64,000 bases of DNA, taken from Ruminococcaceae bacterium UBA5295. GTDB lineage: Bacteria; Bacillota; Clostridia; Oscillospirales; Acutalibacteraceae. Of the stretch, positions 43,199 through 51,523 are shown in pieces (position 1 is the stretch's first letter; every line of letters begins with the position of its first letter). The stretch is from NCBI GenBank assembly GCA_002411365.1, contig DHSD01000028.1, positions 7,513 to 71,512 of the forward strand, given 5' to 3'. A model generated the notes under the pieces. It ran no database searches and was not told where the DNA came from. It saw nothing but the letters and a program-made list of their open reading frames with translations. The translations under genes were made by a program, and so were the position numbers.

Positions 43199-44059
43199 AT
43201 GGACAGCTTTTCCGCACTGCTGCTGAACGGCCTGAACTCCTCGGCGCTTATCCTGCTTGCCGCTTTGGGCATGGTAGTCATCTGCGGGCTTATGAATGTT
43301 ATTAACCTCGCACACGGAGAACTTATAATGATAGGCGCATACACGGCTTTCTGCATGACGCAGCGGGCAGGCTTAAGCTTTGCTGCTGCCGTGCCTGCTG
43401 CCTTTGCCGTTTCCGCTGCCGCGGGCGCGGCAATGGAACTTCTTGTTATCAGGAGGCTTGCGGGGAAGCCCGCAGAGACAATGCTCGCAACGTTTGGCAT
43501 ATCTGTTGTCCTGCAGCAGCTTGCAAACCTGATTTTCGGGGCACAGCCGCAGTATGTTGCAATACCCATAAGCGGGCATTTTTATATAGGTACAGCGGTT
43601 GTGCCATGCTACAACGCATTTGTTATAGTGTTTGCAGCCGCCGTTACGGCGGGTACTGTGCTGCTGCTTAAGAAAACAAAATTCGGCCGCAGGGTGAGCG
43701 CCGTAACGCAGAACCGCAGCATGGCCGAGTGCCTTGGCGTTGATTCGGCGCGTGTTGATACACTGACGTTTGCCTTAGGGAGCGGGCTTGCGGGTATTGC
43801 GGGAGCGCTTGCGGCCCCAGTGAAAAGCGTTTCGCCGTTTATGGGCGGCCCTTACCTTGTTTGCTCTTTCCTAACGTCAGTTGTTGGCGGTGTGGCCTCA
43901 TTTGCAGGCACTGCTGCCGGCTCGCTTTTAGTTGGGGAGTCGACGGCATTGCTTGGCGGGATAAGCAACGACGTGCTCGCCAACATTGCTGTTTTTCTGA
44001 TGATAACGATTATTATACGATTTCATCCGGAAGGGCTTTTTGCGAAGGAGAGGCGTTAG
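43199..44059 (+). CDS. urtB: Urea ABC transporter permease UrtB
   Basis: A 286-residue LivH-type permease with about eight hydrophobic helices. It has the family elements LNGLNSSALILLAALGMVVI, INLAHGELIMIGAYTA (about 37-52) and the AVTQNRSMAECLGVDSARVD coupling loop for the ATPase. Final helices end at IIIRFHPEGLF. Length is typical of the urea branch, without the N-terminal extension seen in some proteobacterial UrtB. GGTGG lies before the ATG. Confidence 0.9.
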   Translation: MDSFSALLLNGLNSSALILLAALGMVVICGLMNVINLAHGELIMIGAYTAFCMTQRAGLSFAAAVPAAFAVSAAAGAAMELLVIRRLAGKPAETMLATFGISVVLQQLANLIFGAQPQYVAIPISGHFYIGTAVVPCYNAFVIVFAAAVTAGTVLLLKKTKFGRRVSAVTQNRSMAECLGVDSARVDTLTFALGSGLAGIAGALAAPVKSVSPFMGGPYLVCSFLTSVVGGVASFAGTAAGSLLVGESTALLGGISNDVLANIAVFLMITIIIRFHPEGLFAKERR

Positions 44060-44060
44060 C

Positions 44061-45101
44061 ATGAAACGGCTTTTTTCGGTGGAGGCGAATAAGTGGACCG
44101 ATGCAGCGCTTTTCCTGTTTTTTGGGATTTTCCCGCTTTTCGGCCTGCAATTTTACACACAGCTTTTTGAAAAATACCTGATTTTTATGATCTTTGCATT
44201 TTCGCTCGATATCCTGTGGGGGTATGCGGGGCTTATGGACCTCGGCCATGCAGTCCTGTTTGGCATAGGCGGCTACATCATGGCACTTGGACTTTCGGCA
44301 CAGGGCGGTATACCGGACTTCATGGCGCGCTGCGGCGTTACTCAGATGCCGCAGTGGCTGAAATTTCTCTGTGCTCCCGGTGCGGCTGCTGCCCTTGGGA
44401 TAATCATGCCGGCAATTATGGCATGGCTTTTGGGAAAATTTCTGTTTTCAAGCAAGGTTGGTGGCGTATTTTTTTCCGTAATCACGCTTGCCATAGCGCA
44501 GGTTTTCAGCCTGTTTATCCAAAGCCAGCAGAAATATACGGGCGGTTTTAACGGTATATGTGGCCTGCCAGGACTTTCACTTTTTGGGGCGGAACTTGAC
44601 CTTAACCAAAGCTACTATGCCGTTTTTGCAGCCTCGGCGCTTATCTTTATTTTTTGCAGGGCACTTATGGGCTCCCGCTTTGGCCTTATACTTCAGGGCA
44701 TACGTGAAAATGAGATGCGGCTTGAGTTCCTTGGATACGATCCGGCTGACTTTAAAGCGGCAGTTTTTGCGCTTTCAGGAGCGATTGCAGGCTTTGCAGG
44801 CGTGCTTTATGCGCCTGTAAACGGTATGATAGCGCCGAATGACGTCGGGATGGAATTTTCGACTGCGGCCATTGTGTGGCTTGCTGTCGGTGGAAAAGGG
44901 AACCTCACGGGTGCGGCGATAGGCACTATGCTTGTAAATATCATTGGGAATGCGCTTTCTGAACAGTTTGGGCCATTCTGGCAGCTGCTGCTTGGGCTTG
45001 CCATACTTGCTGTGGTATTTTTTGTGCCGGATGGTATTTCAGGCGGGCTGCTCCGCATTTTTGAAGGTAAAAGGGAAAAGGCGGCGGACGGCCATGGATG
45101 A
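44061..45101 (+). CDS. urtC: Urea ABC transporter permease UrtC
   Basis: A 346-residue LivM-type permease with about nine helices: LDILWGYAGLMDLGHAVLFGIGGYIMALGL near 50-80, QKYTGGFNGICGLPGLSLFG, and IRENEMRLEFLGYDPADFKAAVFALSGAIAGFAGVLYAP, the conserved coupling region. The ATG follows AAGGAG. It overlaps urtD by eight bases. Confidence 0.9.
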   Translation: MKRLFSVEANKWTDAALFLFFGIFPLFGLQFYTQLFEKYLIFMIFAFSLDILWGYAGLMDLGHAVLFGIGGYIMALGLSAQGGIPDFMARCGVTQMPQWLKFLCAPGAAAALGIIMPAIMAWLLGKFLFSSKVGGVFFSVITLAIAQVFSLFIQSQQKYTGGFNGICGLPGLSLFGAELDLNQSYYAVFAASALIFIFCRALMGSRFGLILQGIRENEMRLEFLGYDPADFKAAVFALSGAIAGFAGVLYAPVNGMIAPNDVGMEFSTAAIVWLAVGGKGNLTGAAIGTMLVNIIGNALSEQFGPFWQLLLGLAILAVVFFVPDGISGGLLRIFEGKREKAADGHG

Positions 45102-45864
45102 GATACTGAGAACAGAAGGGCTTTCTGTCTGCTTCGGCGGTTTCTGGGCCCTGCGCGGAATGGATTTTTCGGTGCGCAGAGGTGAGCTTCGCGTAATCAT
45201 AGGGCCAAACGGGGCTGGCAAAACAACGCTGATGGACCTTATCACCGGCCGAACAAAGCCTACGGAAGGCAGGATATTTTTTGAAGGGCATGATATAACC
45301 GGCAAAAACCCGCATGAGATTTCATCGTTATATGGCATTGGGCGAAAGTTTCAGGGGCCAAACCTTTTTGAAAATATGACGGCGGCCGAGAACCTTTTGC
45401 TTGCGGAGCCCGCGGAGAGAACTGTATTTTCTTCGCTTTTCCGCGGTGCTTCAGCGGATTCACTGAAAAGGGCCGGCGCTGTGCTGCAAAAGATTGGCCT
45501 TGACGGCAAAAAGAGCCGCAGGGCGTGCGAACTTTCCCATGGAGAGCGCCAGTGGCTTGAAATCGGAATGCTGATGATGCAGAAGCCGAAGCTCATGATA
45601 CTCGACGAGCCCACGGCGGGCATGACAGAAGATGAAACGTTCAGGACTGGCGTCATGATACGCCAGCTTCTTGGCGGGCAGACGGTTATCATCGTGGAGC
45701 ATGACATGAAATTTGTGCGTCAGATTGCGGAAAAGGTAACTGTCTTTCACATGGGGCATATCCTTGCTGAAGGCCCAATAAATGTTATTGAGAATAATCC
45801 TGAAGTCGTGCGCGTATATCTGAAATCCGGATCGGAGGGGGAAGAAAAAAGTGCTTTCAGTTAA
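45094..45864 (+). CDS. urtD: Urea ABC transporter ATPase UrtD
   Basis: A 256-residue LivG-type ATPase. Walker A is GPNGAGKTT (about 37-45), the Q-loop is GIGRKFQGPNLFENMT, the signature is LSHGERQWLEIGM (UrtD form), Walker B is LMILDEPTAGM and the switch His lies in VEHDMKFV. The start ATG lies inside the end of urtC. The frame extends further upstream but only over urtC coding sequence. Confidence 0.92.
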   Translation: MDEILRTEGLSVCFGGFWALRGMDFSVRRGELRVIIGPNGAGKTTLMDLITGRTKPTEGRIFFEGHDITGKNPHEISSLYGIGRKFQGPNLFENMTAAENLLLAEPAERTVFSSLFRGASADSLKRAGAVLQKIGLDGKKSRRACELSHGERQWLEIGMLMMQKPKLMILDEPTAGMTEDETFRTGVMIRQLLGGQTVIIVEHDMKFVRQIAEKVTVFHMGHILAEGPINVIENNPEVVRVYLKSGSEGEEKSAFS

Positions 45865-46552
45865 CCGCCTGTATGTCAGCTACGGCAAAAGCCGGGTTAT
45901 AACAGACGTTTCGTTTATAATAGGTAAAGGGGAGCGCCTTGCTGTGCTTGGCCGCAACGGCGTAGGCAAAACGACGTTGCTAAAATCCATAATCGGGCTT
46001 CTGCCGCCGGCAGGCGGTAACATAATATGGAATGGGACGGATATTTCACGCCTGCCGGCACACTGGCGCAGCAGGCTTGGTATAGCCTATGTGCCGCAGG
46101 GAAGGGAGATACTGCCCGAACTTACGGTGATGGAAAATCTTCAACTCGGCTGCCTTGAGCGCGGAAACATGCAGTATGCACAGCGCCGGACGGAATGCAT
46201 GCTCGGATATTTTCCGGAACTGAAAAAGCACCTGAACCGTCGGGGGGGGCTCCTTTCCGGCGGCCAGCAGCAGCAGCTTGCCGTGGCGCGGGCGCTTGCC
46301 ACTTCACCGGAACTTCTGCTGCTTGATGAGCCGACGGAGGGAATACAGCCCAATGTTGTGGAAGACCTTGAACGAATTTTAAAAAAGATATGTAAGGAAA
46401 GCGGCCTTTCAATTCTGCTTGTAGAGCAGAATATCAGCTTTGCCCGCAGCATGGCGCAGAAATTTTTGATTCTGCAAAAAGGCACGGTGGCCTGCTCCGG
46501 ACTGATAAATAAACTCAACGATGATTCGGCAAAACATTTTCTCAGCGTTTAA
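45851..46552 (+). CDS. urtE: Urea ABC transporter ATPase UrtE
   Basis: A 233-residue LivF-type ATPase with Walker A GRNGVGKTT (about 34-42), YVPQGREILPELTVMENLQLG, the signature LLSGGQQQQLAVARAL, Walker B LLLLDEPTEGIQPNVVEDL and the switch His replaced by Gln (LLVEQNISF), as usual in LivF/UrtE. The start is GTG with GAGGGGG before it, overlapping urtD by 14 bases. Last gene of the transporter operon; no urease or urea carboxylase follows. Confidence 0.92.
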   Translation: MLSVNRLYVSYGKSRVITDVSFIIGKGERLAVLGRNGVGKTTLLKSIIGLLPPAGGNIIWNGTDISRLPAHWRSRLGIAYVPQGREILPELTVMENLQLGCLERGNMQYAQRRTECMLGYFPELKKHLNRRGGLLSGGQQQQLAVARALATSPELLLLDEPTEGIQPNVVEDLERILKKICKESGLSILLVEQNISFARSMAQKFLILQKGTVACSGLINKLNDDSAKHFLSV

Positions 46553-46572
46553 CCGAAGTTTTAACAGCATTG

Positions 46573-46598
46573 TTACCTGAGTTTACAGGTAATTTATA
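46573..46598 (+). terminator. Weak terminator after urtE
   Basis: TTACCTG (46573-46579) pairs with CAGGTAA (46586-46592), followed by TTTATAG. It has a low GC core and short T run. Confidence 0.45.
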
Positions 46599-46602
46599 GC
46601 CA

Positions 46603-46630
46603 TTGACTTAAAAGTCTGAAAAGATATAAT
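46603..46630 (+). promoter_or_regulatory. Promoter of the polysaccharide deacetylase gene
   Basis: TTGACT (46603-46608), 16 bases, TATAAT (46625-46630); about 110 bases of leader before the chosen start. Confidence 0.7.
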
Positions 46631-46742
46631 AAAGACGTAGCGGAAAAATAAAATCATTTTATGTCTGATTGTCCGTTATTTATGGGGACTGAGGCGTTTG
46701 TTAAAATTCCCTTATAAACATGTTGGAGGAAAGTGCGCTGCC

Positions 46743-47684
46743 ATGCAAAAACCGTTTTTCAGAAAACTGCCTTTTAATTTTAAACATAAACATAGTCCGA
46801 GTTCGAGTCCGAGTCCGAATCCGGTAAAAATACGAAACAGGGTTTTGATAATCACTGTATGTGCTGTTTTGATTACAGCTATTTTGGGTTCGGTTTGTTT
46901 CTTTTCGGGGATTGGAAAGCCTGAGCGCGTGGTGCCTGCCGGAAAGTGTTCATCTTATGCGCATAGGACTTCTTCAGAAACGCGGAGCCATGCACCATCA
47001 GCGGCAAGCTTTGCTGCAAAGCCTTCACAGTCTGCTGCAAAGGCTGTATGCAAACCGAAAAAAGTCATTTACCTTACGTTTGACGACGGCCCTTCAACAC
47101 TAACGGTGCCGCTTTTAAATGTCCTTGACAAATACCATGTTAAAGCAACATTCTTTGTTGTAGGTATAAATGACAAGAACGAAGCTTCAGACCTTAAGGA
47201 AATTGTCCGCAGGGGCCATGCTATCGGCGTGCACAGCTACACGCATAATTACAGACAGATATATGCTTCACCGGAAGCGTTCTTCAGCGATTTTGATGAA
47301 ATGCACAGCCTTATTAAAAACGCTACAGGTATCGATACAAAAATCTACCGTTTTCCGGGCGGGAGCGTGAATGCGTACAATAAAAAGACACGGAAAGCCA
47401 TAATACAAAACCTCAAGCAGCGCGGCTATGTGTTTTTCGACTGGAACGCGGGCGGCGGCGATGCTGTGGTACACCCCCAGGCAGCAAAGATCCTTAGTGA
47501 AGCGCTTACCACTACCCATATGCACGACAATTCCGTTGTACTTTTCCATAATTCTTCCGTTAAAAGTGTAACGCTTAGCATAATACCACAGTTTATTTCA
47601 ACCCTTCAGAAAGAAGGGTATACGTTCGCTGTTTTAAACCCGTCGGTAGACAACCACCCATTCATATTTTACCATGATGCATAA
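46743..47684 (+). CDS. Membrane-anchored polysaccharide (peptidoglycan) deacetylase
   Basis: A 313-residue NodB-type deacetylase that should remove acetyl groups from cell-wall GlcNAc on the outside. A basic N-terminus contains a Ser-Pro low-complexity run (about 19-27), then one transmembrane helix (about 34-56), a Ser/Ala-rich linker and the catalytic domain. Motifs are TFDDGPS (Asp-Asp pair near 115), HSYTHNY (metal His pair near 171-175), RFPGGS and VLFHNS near the end. The start is uncertain: GGAGGA is 14 bases before this ATG; a TTG 45 bases upstream is in frame. Confidence 0.87.
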   Translation: MQKPFFRKLPFNFKHKHSPSSSPSPNPVKIRNRVLIITVCAVLITAILGSVCFFSGIGKPERVVPAGKCSSYAHRTSSETRSHAPSAASFAAKPSQSAAKAVCKPKKVIYLTFDDGPSTLTVPLLNVLDKYHVKATFFVVGINDKNEASDLKEIVRRGHAIGVHSYTHNYRQIYASPEAFFSDFDEMHSLIKNATGIDTKIYRFPGGSVNAYNKKTRKAIIQNLKQRGYVFFDWNAGGGDAVVHPQAAKILSEALTTTHMHDNSVVLFHNSSVKSVTLSIIPQFISTLQKEGYTFAVLNPSVDNHPFIFYHDA

Positions 47685-47747
47685 ATAAAAAATGTAAAAA
47701 AATGCTCCGGCATGCTGCTTACTACAGCCGCCGAAGTATTTTAATAT

Positions 47748-48188
47748 TCAGTTTTGGGCTGAAATCGATTTTGCAGTTTGCTCATCTTTTCTTCGCGGGC
47801 AAATGTTATGTATTTTACCGTCTTTCGCTACCATGCTTATGGGCACGTGCGGCAGCAGCCGGTGAATTATTTCAACAAATCCGTTTACAGGCGCCTCTGC
47901 CATGCCTGTAACAATATGCACGGCACCGAATTTTTTAGCGGCGCTTGCGCCCATAAGCGGCGCATCATCATAAAAATAGACTGTCATCTCGGCTTCGGCG
48001 TCCCGCGCTGTCTGGCGCAGGTACTCGAGTTCTTCACAGTCTGTTTCAAACCCGGCCGAAACCGGCTGTATGCATATAACTTTGAGTGGCAGTGACAATT
48101 CATCAGCAATTTTCTTACCGGTTTTTATAAGCCGGTCGCAGTCACGCTGGCCGGTAACAAAAACAAGCACCGTCTCGCTTTTCTTCAA
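47748..48188 (-). CDS. Universal stress protein-like protein
   Basis: A 146-residue protein whose fold pattern fits the Usp/adenine-nucleotide alpha-hydrolase group: an initial VLVFVTGQRDCDRLIKTGKKIADEL strand-helix unit, LKVICIQPVS, then a late HIVTGMAEAPVNGF region and PISMVAK strand. The ATP-binding G-2x-G-9x-G-S/T signature is not complete, so nucleotide binding is doubtful; it resembles the Usp domain of KdpD. The start is TTG with GGGAG eight bases before; an upstream in-frame ATG has no ribosome site. Function unknown. Confidence 0.65.
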   Translation of the reverse strand: MKKSETVLVFVTGQRDCDRLIKTGKKIADELSLPLKVICIQPVSAGFETDCEELEYLRQTARDAEAEMTVYFYDDAPLMGASAAKKFGAVHIVTGMAEAPVNGFVEIIHRLLPHVPISMVAKDGKIHNICPRRKDEQTAKSISAQN

Positions 48189-48356
48189 TGAGGCATCTCC
48201 CTTCTGAGAAACTGGGGAATTTCGTTTCTGCTTTTTATAATACCACCTTTCTTTCTGCAATATGATAAAATGAATCGCATAAAATGTAAACTAATTATTA
48301 AATATGTATAACAAAAATTTTATATATTATTTTACCAATAATATTATTGCACAAAT

Positions 48357-48388
48357 CTGAAAAAAGTGCAAATGCACAGATTTTTCAG
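48357..48388. repeat. Inverted repeat upstream of the Usp-like gene
   Basis: CTGAAAAA (48357-48364) pairs with TTTTTCAG (48381-48388), and the inner AGTGC pairs with GCAC around an AAAT loop. It lies in a 280-base AT-rich gap that otherwise shows no gene. Confidence 0.5.
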
Positions 48389-48395
48389 GGCATAA

Positions 48396-48428
48396 AAAGC
48401 CGCCGTGCCGAATAAAGCTGACACGGCG
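48396..48428. terminator. Terminator downstream of the SpoIIQ-like gene
   Basis: CGCCGTG (48401-48407) pairs with CACGGCG (48422-48428), with T runs on both sides (CTTTTT on the minus strand, ATTTTTT on the plus). Confidence 0.75.
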
Positions 48429-48469
48429 TATTTTTTCATTGTCCCTAAACGAGGCGGGGGCGTTTTGTT

Positions 48470-49150
48470 TTATTTGAGAACCGACATCGGATCAATATAC
48501 TCCCCGTCTTTTTTTATAATCAGGTGAAGGTGAGGCCCGTCTTCGGTGTTTGACGGGTCTATGCCCACCGTACCGATTTGCTGACCCTGTTTTACTGAGC
48601 GATTTTCGTTTACTGACATTTTGTTAAGGCCGCAGTACCATGTCTCAAGCGCACCATGCTTTACGATGACCGTGTTGCCATACTGATCGTTGCCTGAAAC
48701 TTTTTCTACGGTGCCGTCAGCTATGGATTTCACGCTTTCGCCATTGCCTGCTTTTAGGTCGACGCCGGGATGGGCGCGGTAGTCGCCGAAAGTCTTGTTA
48801 AAGACAGGCTCTTTGCTAAATCCCTGCATTACATTGCCGCTGACGGGCAAAATAAATGATACAGGTTTAGTGACCGCCTGCTTTGAGGGCCTTTTTGAAG
48901 ATGATGAGGCTGCCGGCCGGCTTGAAGCCGTTTTTTTCGCCGGTACTGATGACGAACTTTTTACATTAACGCCGCTTACTGTGTTGTCTGTCTTCTTTGT
49001 TTCGCTCTGCACATTTGTTTTAGGCGACGTGTAGTTTGAGACACTGCTGTAAGTCGTCCATGCTGCAGCACCTACTGCGATAAGGCAGACACCGAGGGCA
49101 ATATAAAATCCTTTGTTCCTTTTTCCGCTTTTTTTCATGGGCTGATTCAC
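48470..49150 (-). CDS. M23/LytM peptidase, SpoIIQ-like
   Basis: A 226-residue membrane-anchored LytM protein. A basic N-terminus and one transmembrane helix (about 13-31) lead to a Ser/Lys/Thr-rich linker (35-90) and an M23 domain: HPGVDLKAGNGESV with the zinc His and Asp, VIVKHG, and GPHLHLIIKKDGEYIDP with the HxH pair. All zinc ligands are present, unlike B. subtilis SpoIIQ, but like clostridial SpoIIQ. SpoIIQ is a forespore protein of the engulfment channel; this is the best match by size and architecture, though a generic cell-wall endopeptidase is possible. The start is GTG with GGAGGT upstream. Confidence 0.78.
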   Translation of the reverse strand: MNQPMKKSGKRNKGFYIALGVCLIAVGAAAWTTYSSVSNYTSPKTNVQSETKKTDNTVSGVNVKSSSSVPAKKTASSRPAASSSSKRPSKQAVTKPVSFILPVSGNVMQGFSKEPVFNKTFGDYRAHPGVDLKAGNGESVKSIADGTVEKVSGNDQYGNTVIVKHGALETWYCGLNKMSVNENRSVKQGQQIGTVGIDPSNTEDGPHLHLIIKKDGEYIDPMSVLK

Positions 49151-49244
49151 TTGCGCCACCTCCATCAGTATTTTGGCCACAAAATGCTGATGATATTCCG
49201 CAGGCAGACAAAAAGCTGAAAATATTTTGCAGCATGTAAGCACG

Positions 49245-49278
49245 AAAAAGGATCTGATCCGATTGACCAGATCCTTTT
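49245..49278 (-). terminator. Terminator between mtnN and the SpoIIQ-like gene
   Basis: AAAAGGATCT (49246-49255) pairs with AGATCCTTTT (49269-49278); T-rich on both strands. The 190 bases between it and mtnN hold nothing else I can support. Confidence 0.75.
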
Positions 49279-49465
49279 CATTTTGCCTGAGGGGTATATT
49301 GAGGAGGGTAGAACAGTTACTGGAAAGCAATGCGGCTTAGCTTCCCAATAACAAAAAATATTATAAGCTTTATGTACAAAAAGTTGTGAAGAAGCTGTGA
49401 ATATGATGTAAATAATTTTATTCGCGAATCAAAACGGCTTTCAGGTGTGCAAAAGCCTGATGATT

Positions 49466-50158
49466 TCAGAGCTTTGGGAGGATGCCTGTTATCAGCGATG
49501 CCGTCTCGTGTGCTGATTTTTCGCAGAATTCGCTGAAATTGCCGGAGGCCTTTTCGTCTGCATTATCCGATATGGCGCGTATAACAACGAAAGGCACGCC
49601 GTTCATATATGCAACCTGTGCGATGCTTGCGCCTTCCATTTCGCATGCGCTCGCGCCGAAATCTTCGCGTATGCGGCCAAGCTCTTTGCCGTCGCTTATA
49701 AACTGGTCGCCGGAAGCAATTATGCCAAGGTGAACTTTTTTACTGCCGTAGATTTTTTCAGCCGTATGCACGGTAATTTCCGAAAGCCTTTTTGAAGCCG
49801 GTATCACCACGAGGCTAAGCCCGCTTATGAACCCTTTTTTGTCGCCGAGGGCGGTGGTGTCCATATCGTGCTGCACAAGGCCGCTTGAAATCACAACGTC
49901 GCCGATATGCACGCCGCTGCCTATGCCGCCGGCCACGCCGACGTTGATAAGTTCAGAAGGAGCATACCTGAGGAACATTGTCTGCGCGCAGACCGCCGCG
50001 GCGACTTTCCCAATACCGCACTGCGCCACAACGCATGGCCTGCCTGCAAGCATTCCGCTGTGGTATGTGATGCCGCTGATCTTTTCCGCTTTGTCTTCTT
50101 CCATTTGTTCGAGAAGTTTTTCAACTTCTGAAGACATTGCGCCTATAATTCCCGTCAT
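49466..50158 (-). CDS. mtnN: 5'-methylthioadenosine/S-adenosylhomocysteine nucleosidase
   Basis: A 230-residue MTA/SAH nucleosidase that removes adenine from MTA, SAH and 5'-deoxyadenosine. It has IGAMSSEVEKLLEQM with a catalytic Glu, GIGKVAAAVCAQ, NVGVAGGIG, the HDMDTTALGDKKG substrate loop, the CEMEGASIAQVA block (about 170) and VIRAISDNADEKA with the catalytic Asp. In a cell with several radical SAM enzymes such as HydE, its removal of 5'-deoxyadenosine is useful. It is transcribed alone, from a promoter shared back-to-back with the ruvC region. Confidence 0.96.
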   Translation of the reverse strand: MTGIIGAMSSEVEKLLEQMEEDKAEKISGITYHSGMLAGRPCVVAQCGIGKVAAAVCAQTMFLRYAPSELINVGVAGGIGSGVHIGDVVISSGLVQHDMDTTALGDKKGFISGLSLVVIPASKRLSEITVHTAEKIYGSKKVHLGIIASGDQFISDGKELGRIREDFGASACEMEGASIAQVAYMNGVPFVVIRAISDNADEKASGNFSEFCEKSAHETASLITGILPKL

Positions 50159-50198
50159 TTAAAGACATCTCACTTTTTCATATCAGATTTATAAATGA

Positions 50199-50207
50199 AT
50201 TATATCA
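50199..50207 (-). promoter_or_regulatory. Extended -10 promoter of mtnN
   Basis: On the minus strand TGATATAAT (50207-50199) without a clear -35 box, 41 bases before the mtnN start. Confidence 0.5.
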
Positions 50208-50299
50208 TAAAATAGTTCGTAGCGCACGGACCTTTCCTTTTTGCAGCTTTTTTAGAGTGTGGCAAAACGTTCCGCACTATTCCATAAGACAAATCTTTG

Positions 50300-50308
50300 T
50301 GATATAAT
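50300..50308 (+). promoter_or_regulatory. Extended -10 promoter of the ruv operon
   Basis: TGATATAAT (50300-50308), the same form as upstream of rpsB; the -35 box is weak. It lies 55 bases before ruvC. Confidence 0.55.
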
Positions 50309-50363
50309 AAAGCGAATCTTTTTGGGACTTATAATTTTATTTATGCAAAAAGGAGAGGGACGG

Positions 50364-50894
50364 ATGATTATCCTCGGCATAGATCCGGGATATGCCATTG
50401 TCGGCTACGGTGTTGTAAAAGCAGAAAACGGCCGGTTCCACCCTCTGGAGTACGGCGCTATTGTCACGCAGGCAGGCGCTGATTTTAACCGCAGGCTTGA
50501 AAAGATATATGATTCGCTTGCGTCGCTTATGGAGCACCACAAGCCGGATGCCGTTTCGATAGAAAAGCTTTACTTTCAGAACAACCAGAAAACCGCCATC
50601 GGCGTAGCTGAGGCGCGCGGGGTGATTCTCCTTGCCGCGCAGAAGGCCGGTGCACAAATTTACGAATATACGCCGCTTCAGGTAAAAATGGCCGTGACGG
50701 GATATGGGCAGGCGAAAAAGCCACAGGTAATGGAGATGACGCGCCGGCTGCTCGGCCTTAAAAATATGCCAAAGCCTGATGACACGGCAGATGCCCTTGC
50801 AATGGCTGTCTGCTATGGGCAGGCTTCAGGCTCTGAACTTAGGCGTGCAATGCTTGCCCGCAGAATGCGCGCGGCGGGAGGGGGAAGAAGCTGA
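50364..50894 (+). CDS. ruvC: Holliday junction endonuclease RuvC
   Basis: A 176-residue junction resolvase. The acidic active site is seen as ILGIDPGYAIVGYG (Asp7), SIEKLYFQNN (Glu near 67) and PDDTADALAMAV (the Asp pair near 138-141). The ATG is preceded by AGGAGAGGG. First gene of a ruvC-ruvA-flavodoxin-ruvB operon; it is three bases from ruvA. Confidence 0.97.
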   Translation: MIILGIDPGYAIVGYGVVKAENGRFHPLEYGAIVTQAGADFNRRLEKIYDSLASLMEHHKPDAVSIEKLYFQNNQKTAIGVAEARGVILLAAQKAGAQIYEYTPLQVKMAVTGYGQAKKPQVMEMTRRLLGLKNMPKPDDTADALAMAVCYGQASGSELRRAMLARRMRAAGGGRS

Positions 50895-50897
50895 AAA

Positions 50898-51512
50898 ATG
50901 TTTTACCGTCTGCGTGGTAAACTTATACATACGGAGCCGGGAATGGCGGCTATAGAATGCGGCGGTGTAGGGTTTAAATGCCTGACTTCAATGAATACAC
51001 TGCGCGGTATGCCGCATGAAGGCGAAGAAGCCGTACTTTACACACAGCTAAATGTAAGGGAAGATGCTCTCGACCTTTTTGGATTTGCGACGCTTTCCGA
51101 GCTTAACTGCTTTAAAATGCTGACAGGTGTCAGTGGTGTTGGGCCAAAGGCGGCGCTTGCTATTCTTTCTGAACTGACGCCTGAGCAGTTGGCAGTGGCA
51201 GTGGCGACGGGCGACAGCAAAGCCCTTACGCGCGCGAGCGGTGTTGGCAATAAGCTTGCCCAGCGCATAGCGCTGGAGCTGCGCGACAAAGTAAAAAACA
51301 TCCAGAGCGGAAGCGGCGAGTCAGCAAGGCCTGCAGGGGCTGTTTCGGCTTCATCCAACGCGGCTGCAGCGGTGCAGGCTCTTGCCGTCCTTGGCTACCA
51401 GCCTACCGATGCCGCGGCAGTTGTTGCGCATTTTGATTCATCGCTCCCTGTTGAGGAGCTCATACGCCTGTCGCTGAAATCAATGGACCAGGGAAACCGT
51501 GGGAAAAAATAA
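50898..51512 (+). CDS. ruvA: Holliday junction branch migration protein RuvA
   Basis: A 204-residue protein that holds the four-way junction. The OB-fold N-terminus (MFYRLRGKLI...) is followed by two helix-hairpin-helix motifs (LTGVSGVGPKAALAIL near 73-88 and ASGVGNKLAQRIALEL near 112-127), an Ala/Ser-rich linker, and domain III (ALAVLGYQPTDAAAVV) that touches RuvB. Confidence 0.97.
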   Translation: MFYRLRGKLIHTEPGMAAIECGGVGFKCLTSMNTLRGMPHEGEEAVLYTQLNVREDALDLFGFATLSELNCFKMLTGVSGVGPKAALAILSELTPEQLAVAVATGDSKALTRASGVGNKLAQRIALELRDKVKNIQSGSGESARPAGAVSASSNAAAAVQALAVLGYQPTDAAAVVAHFDSSLPVEELIRLSLKSMDQGNRGKK

Positions 51513-51523
51513 GAGGGAATGTG

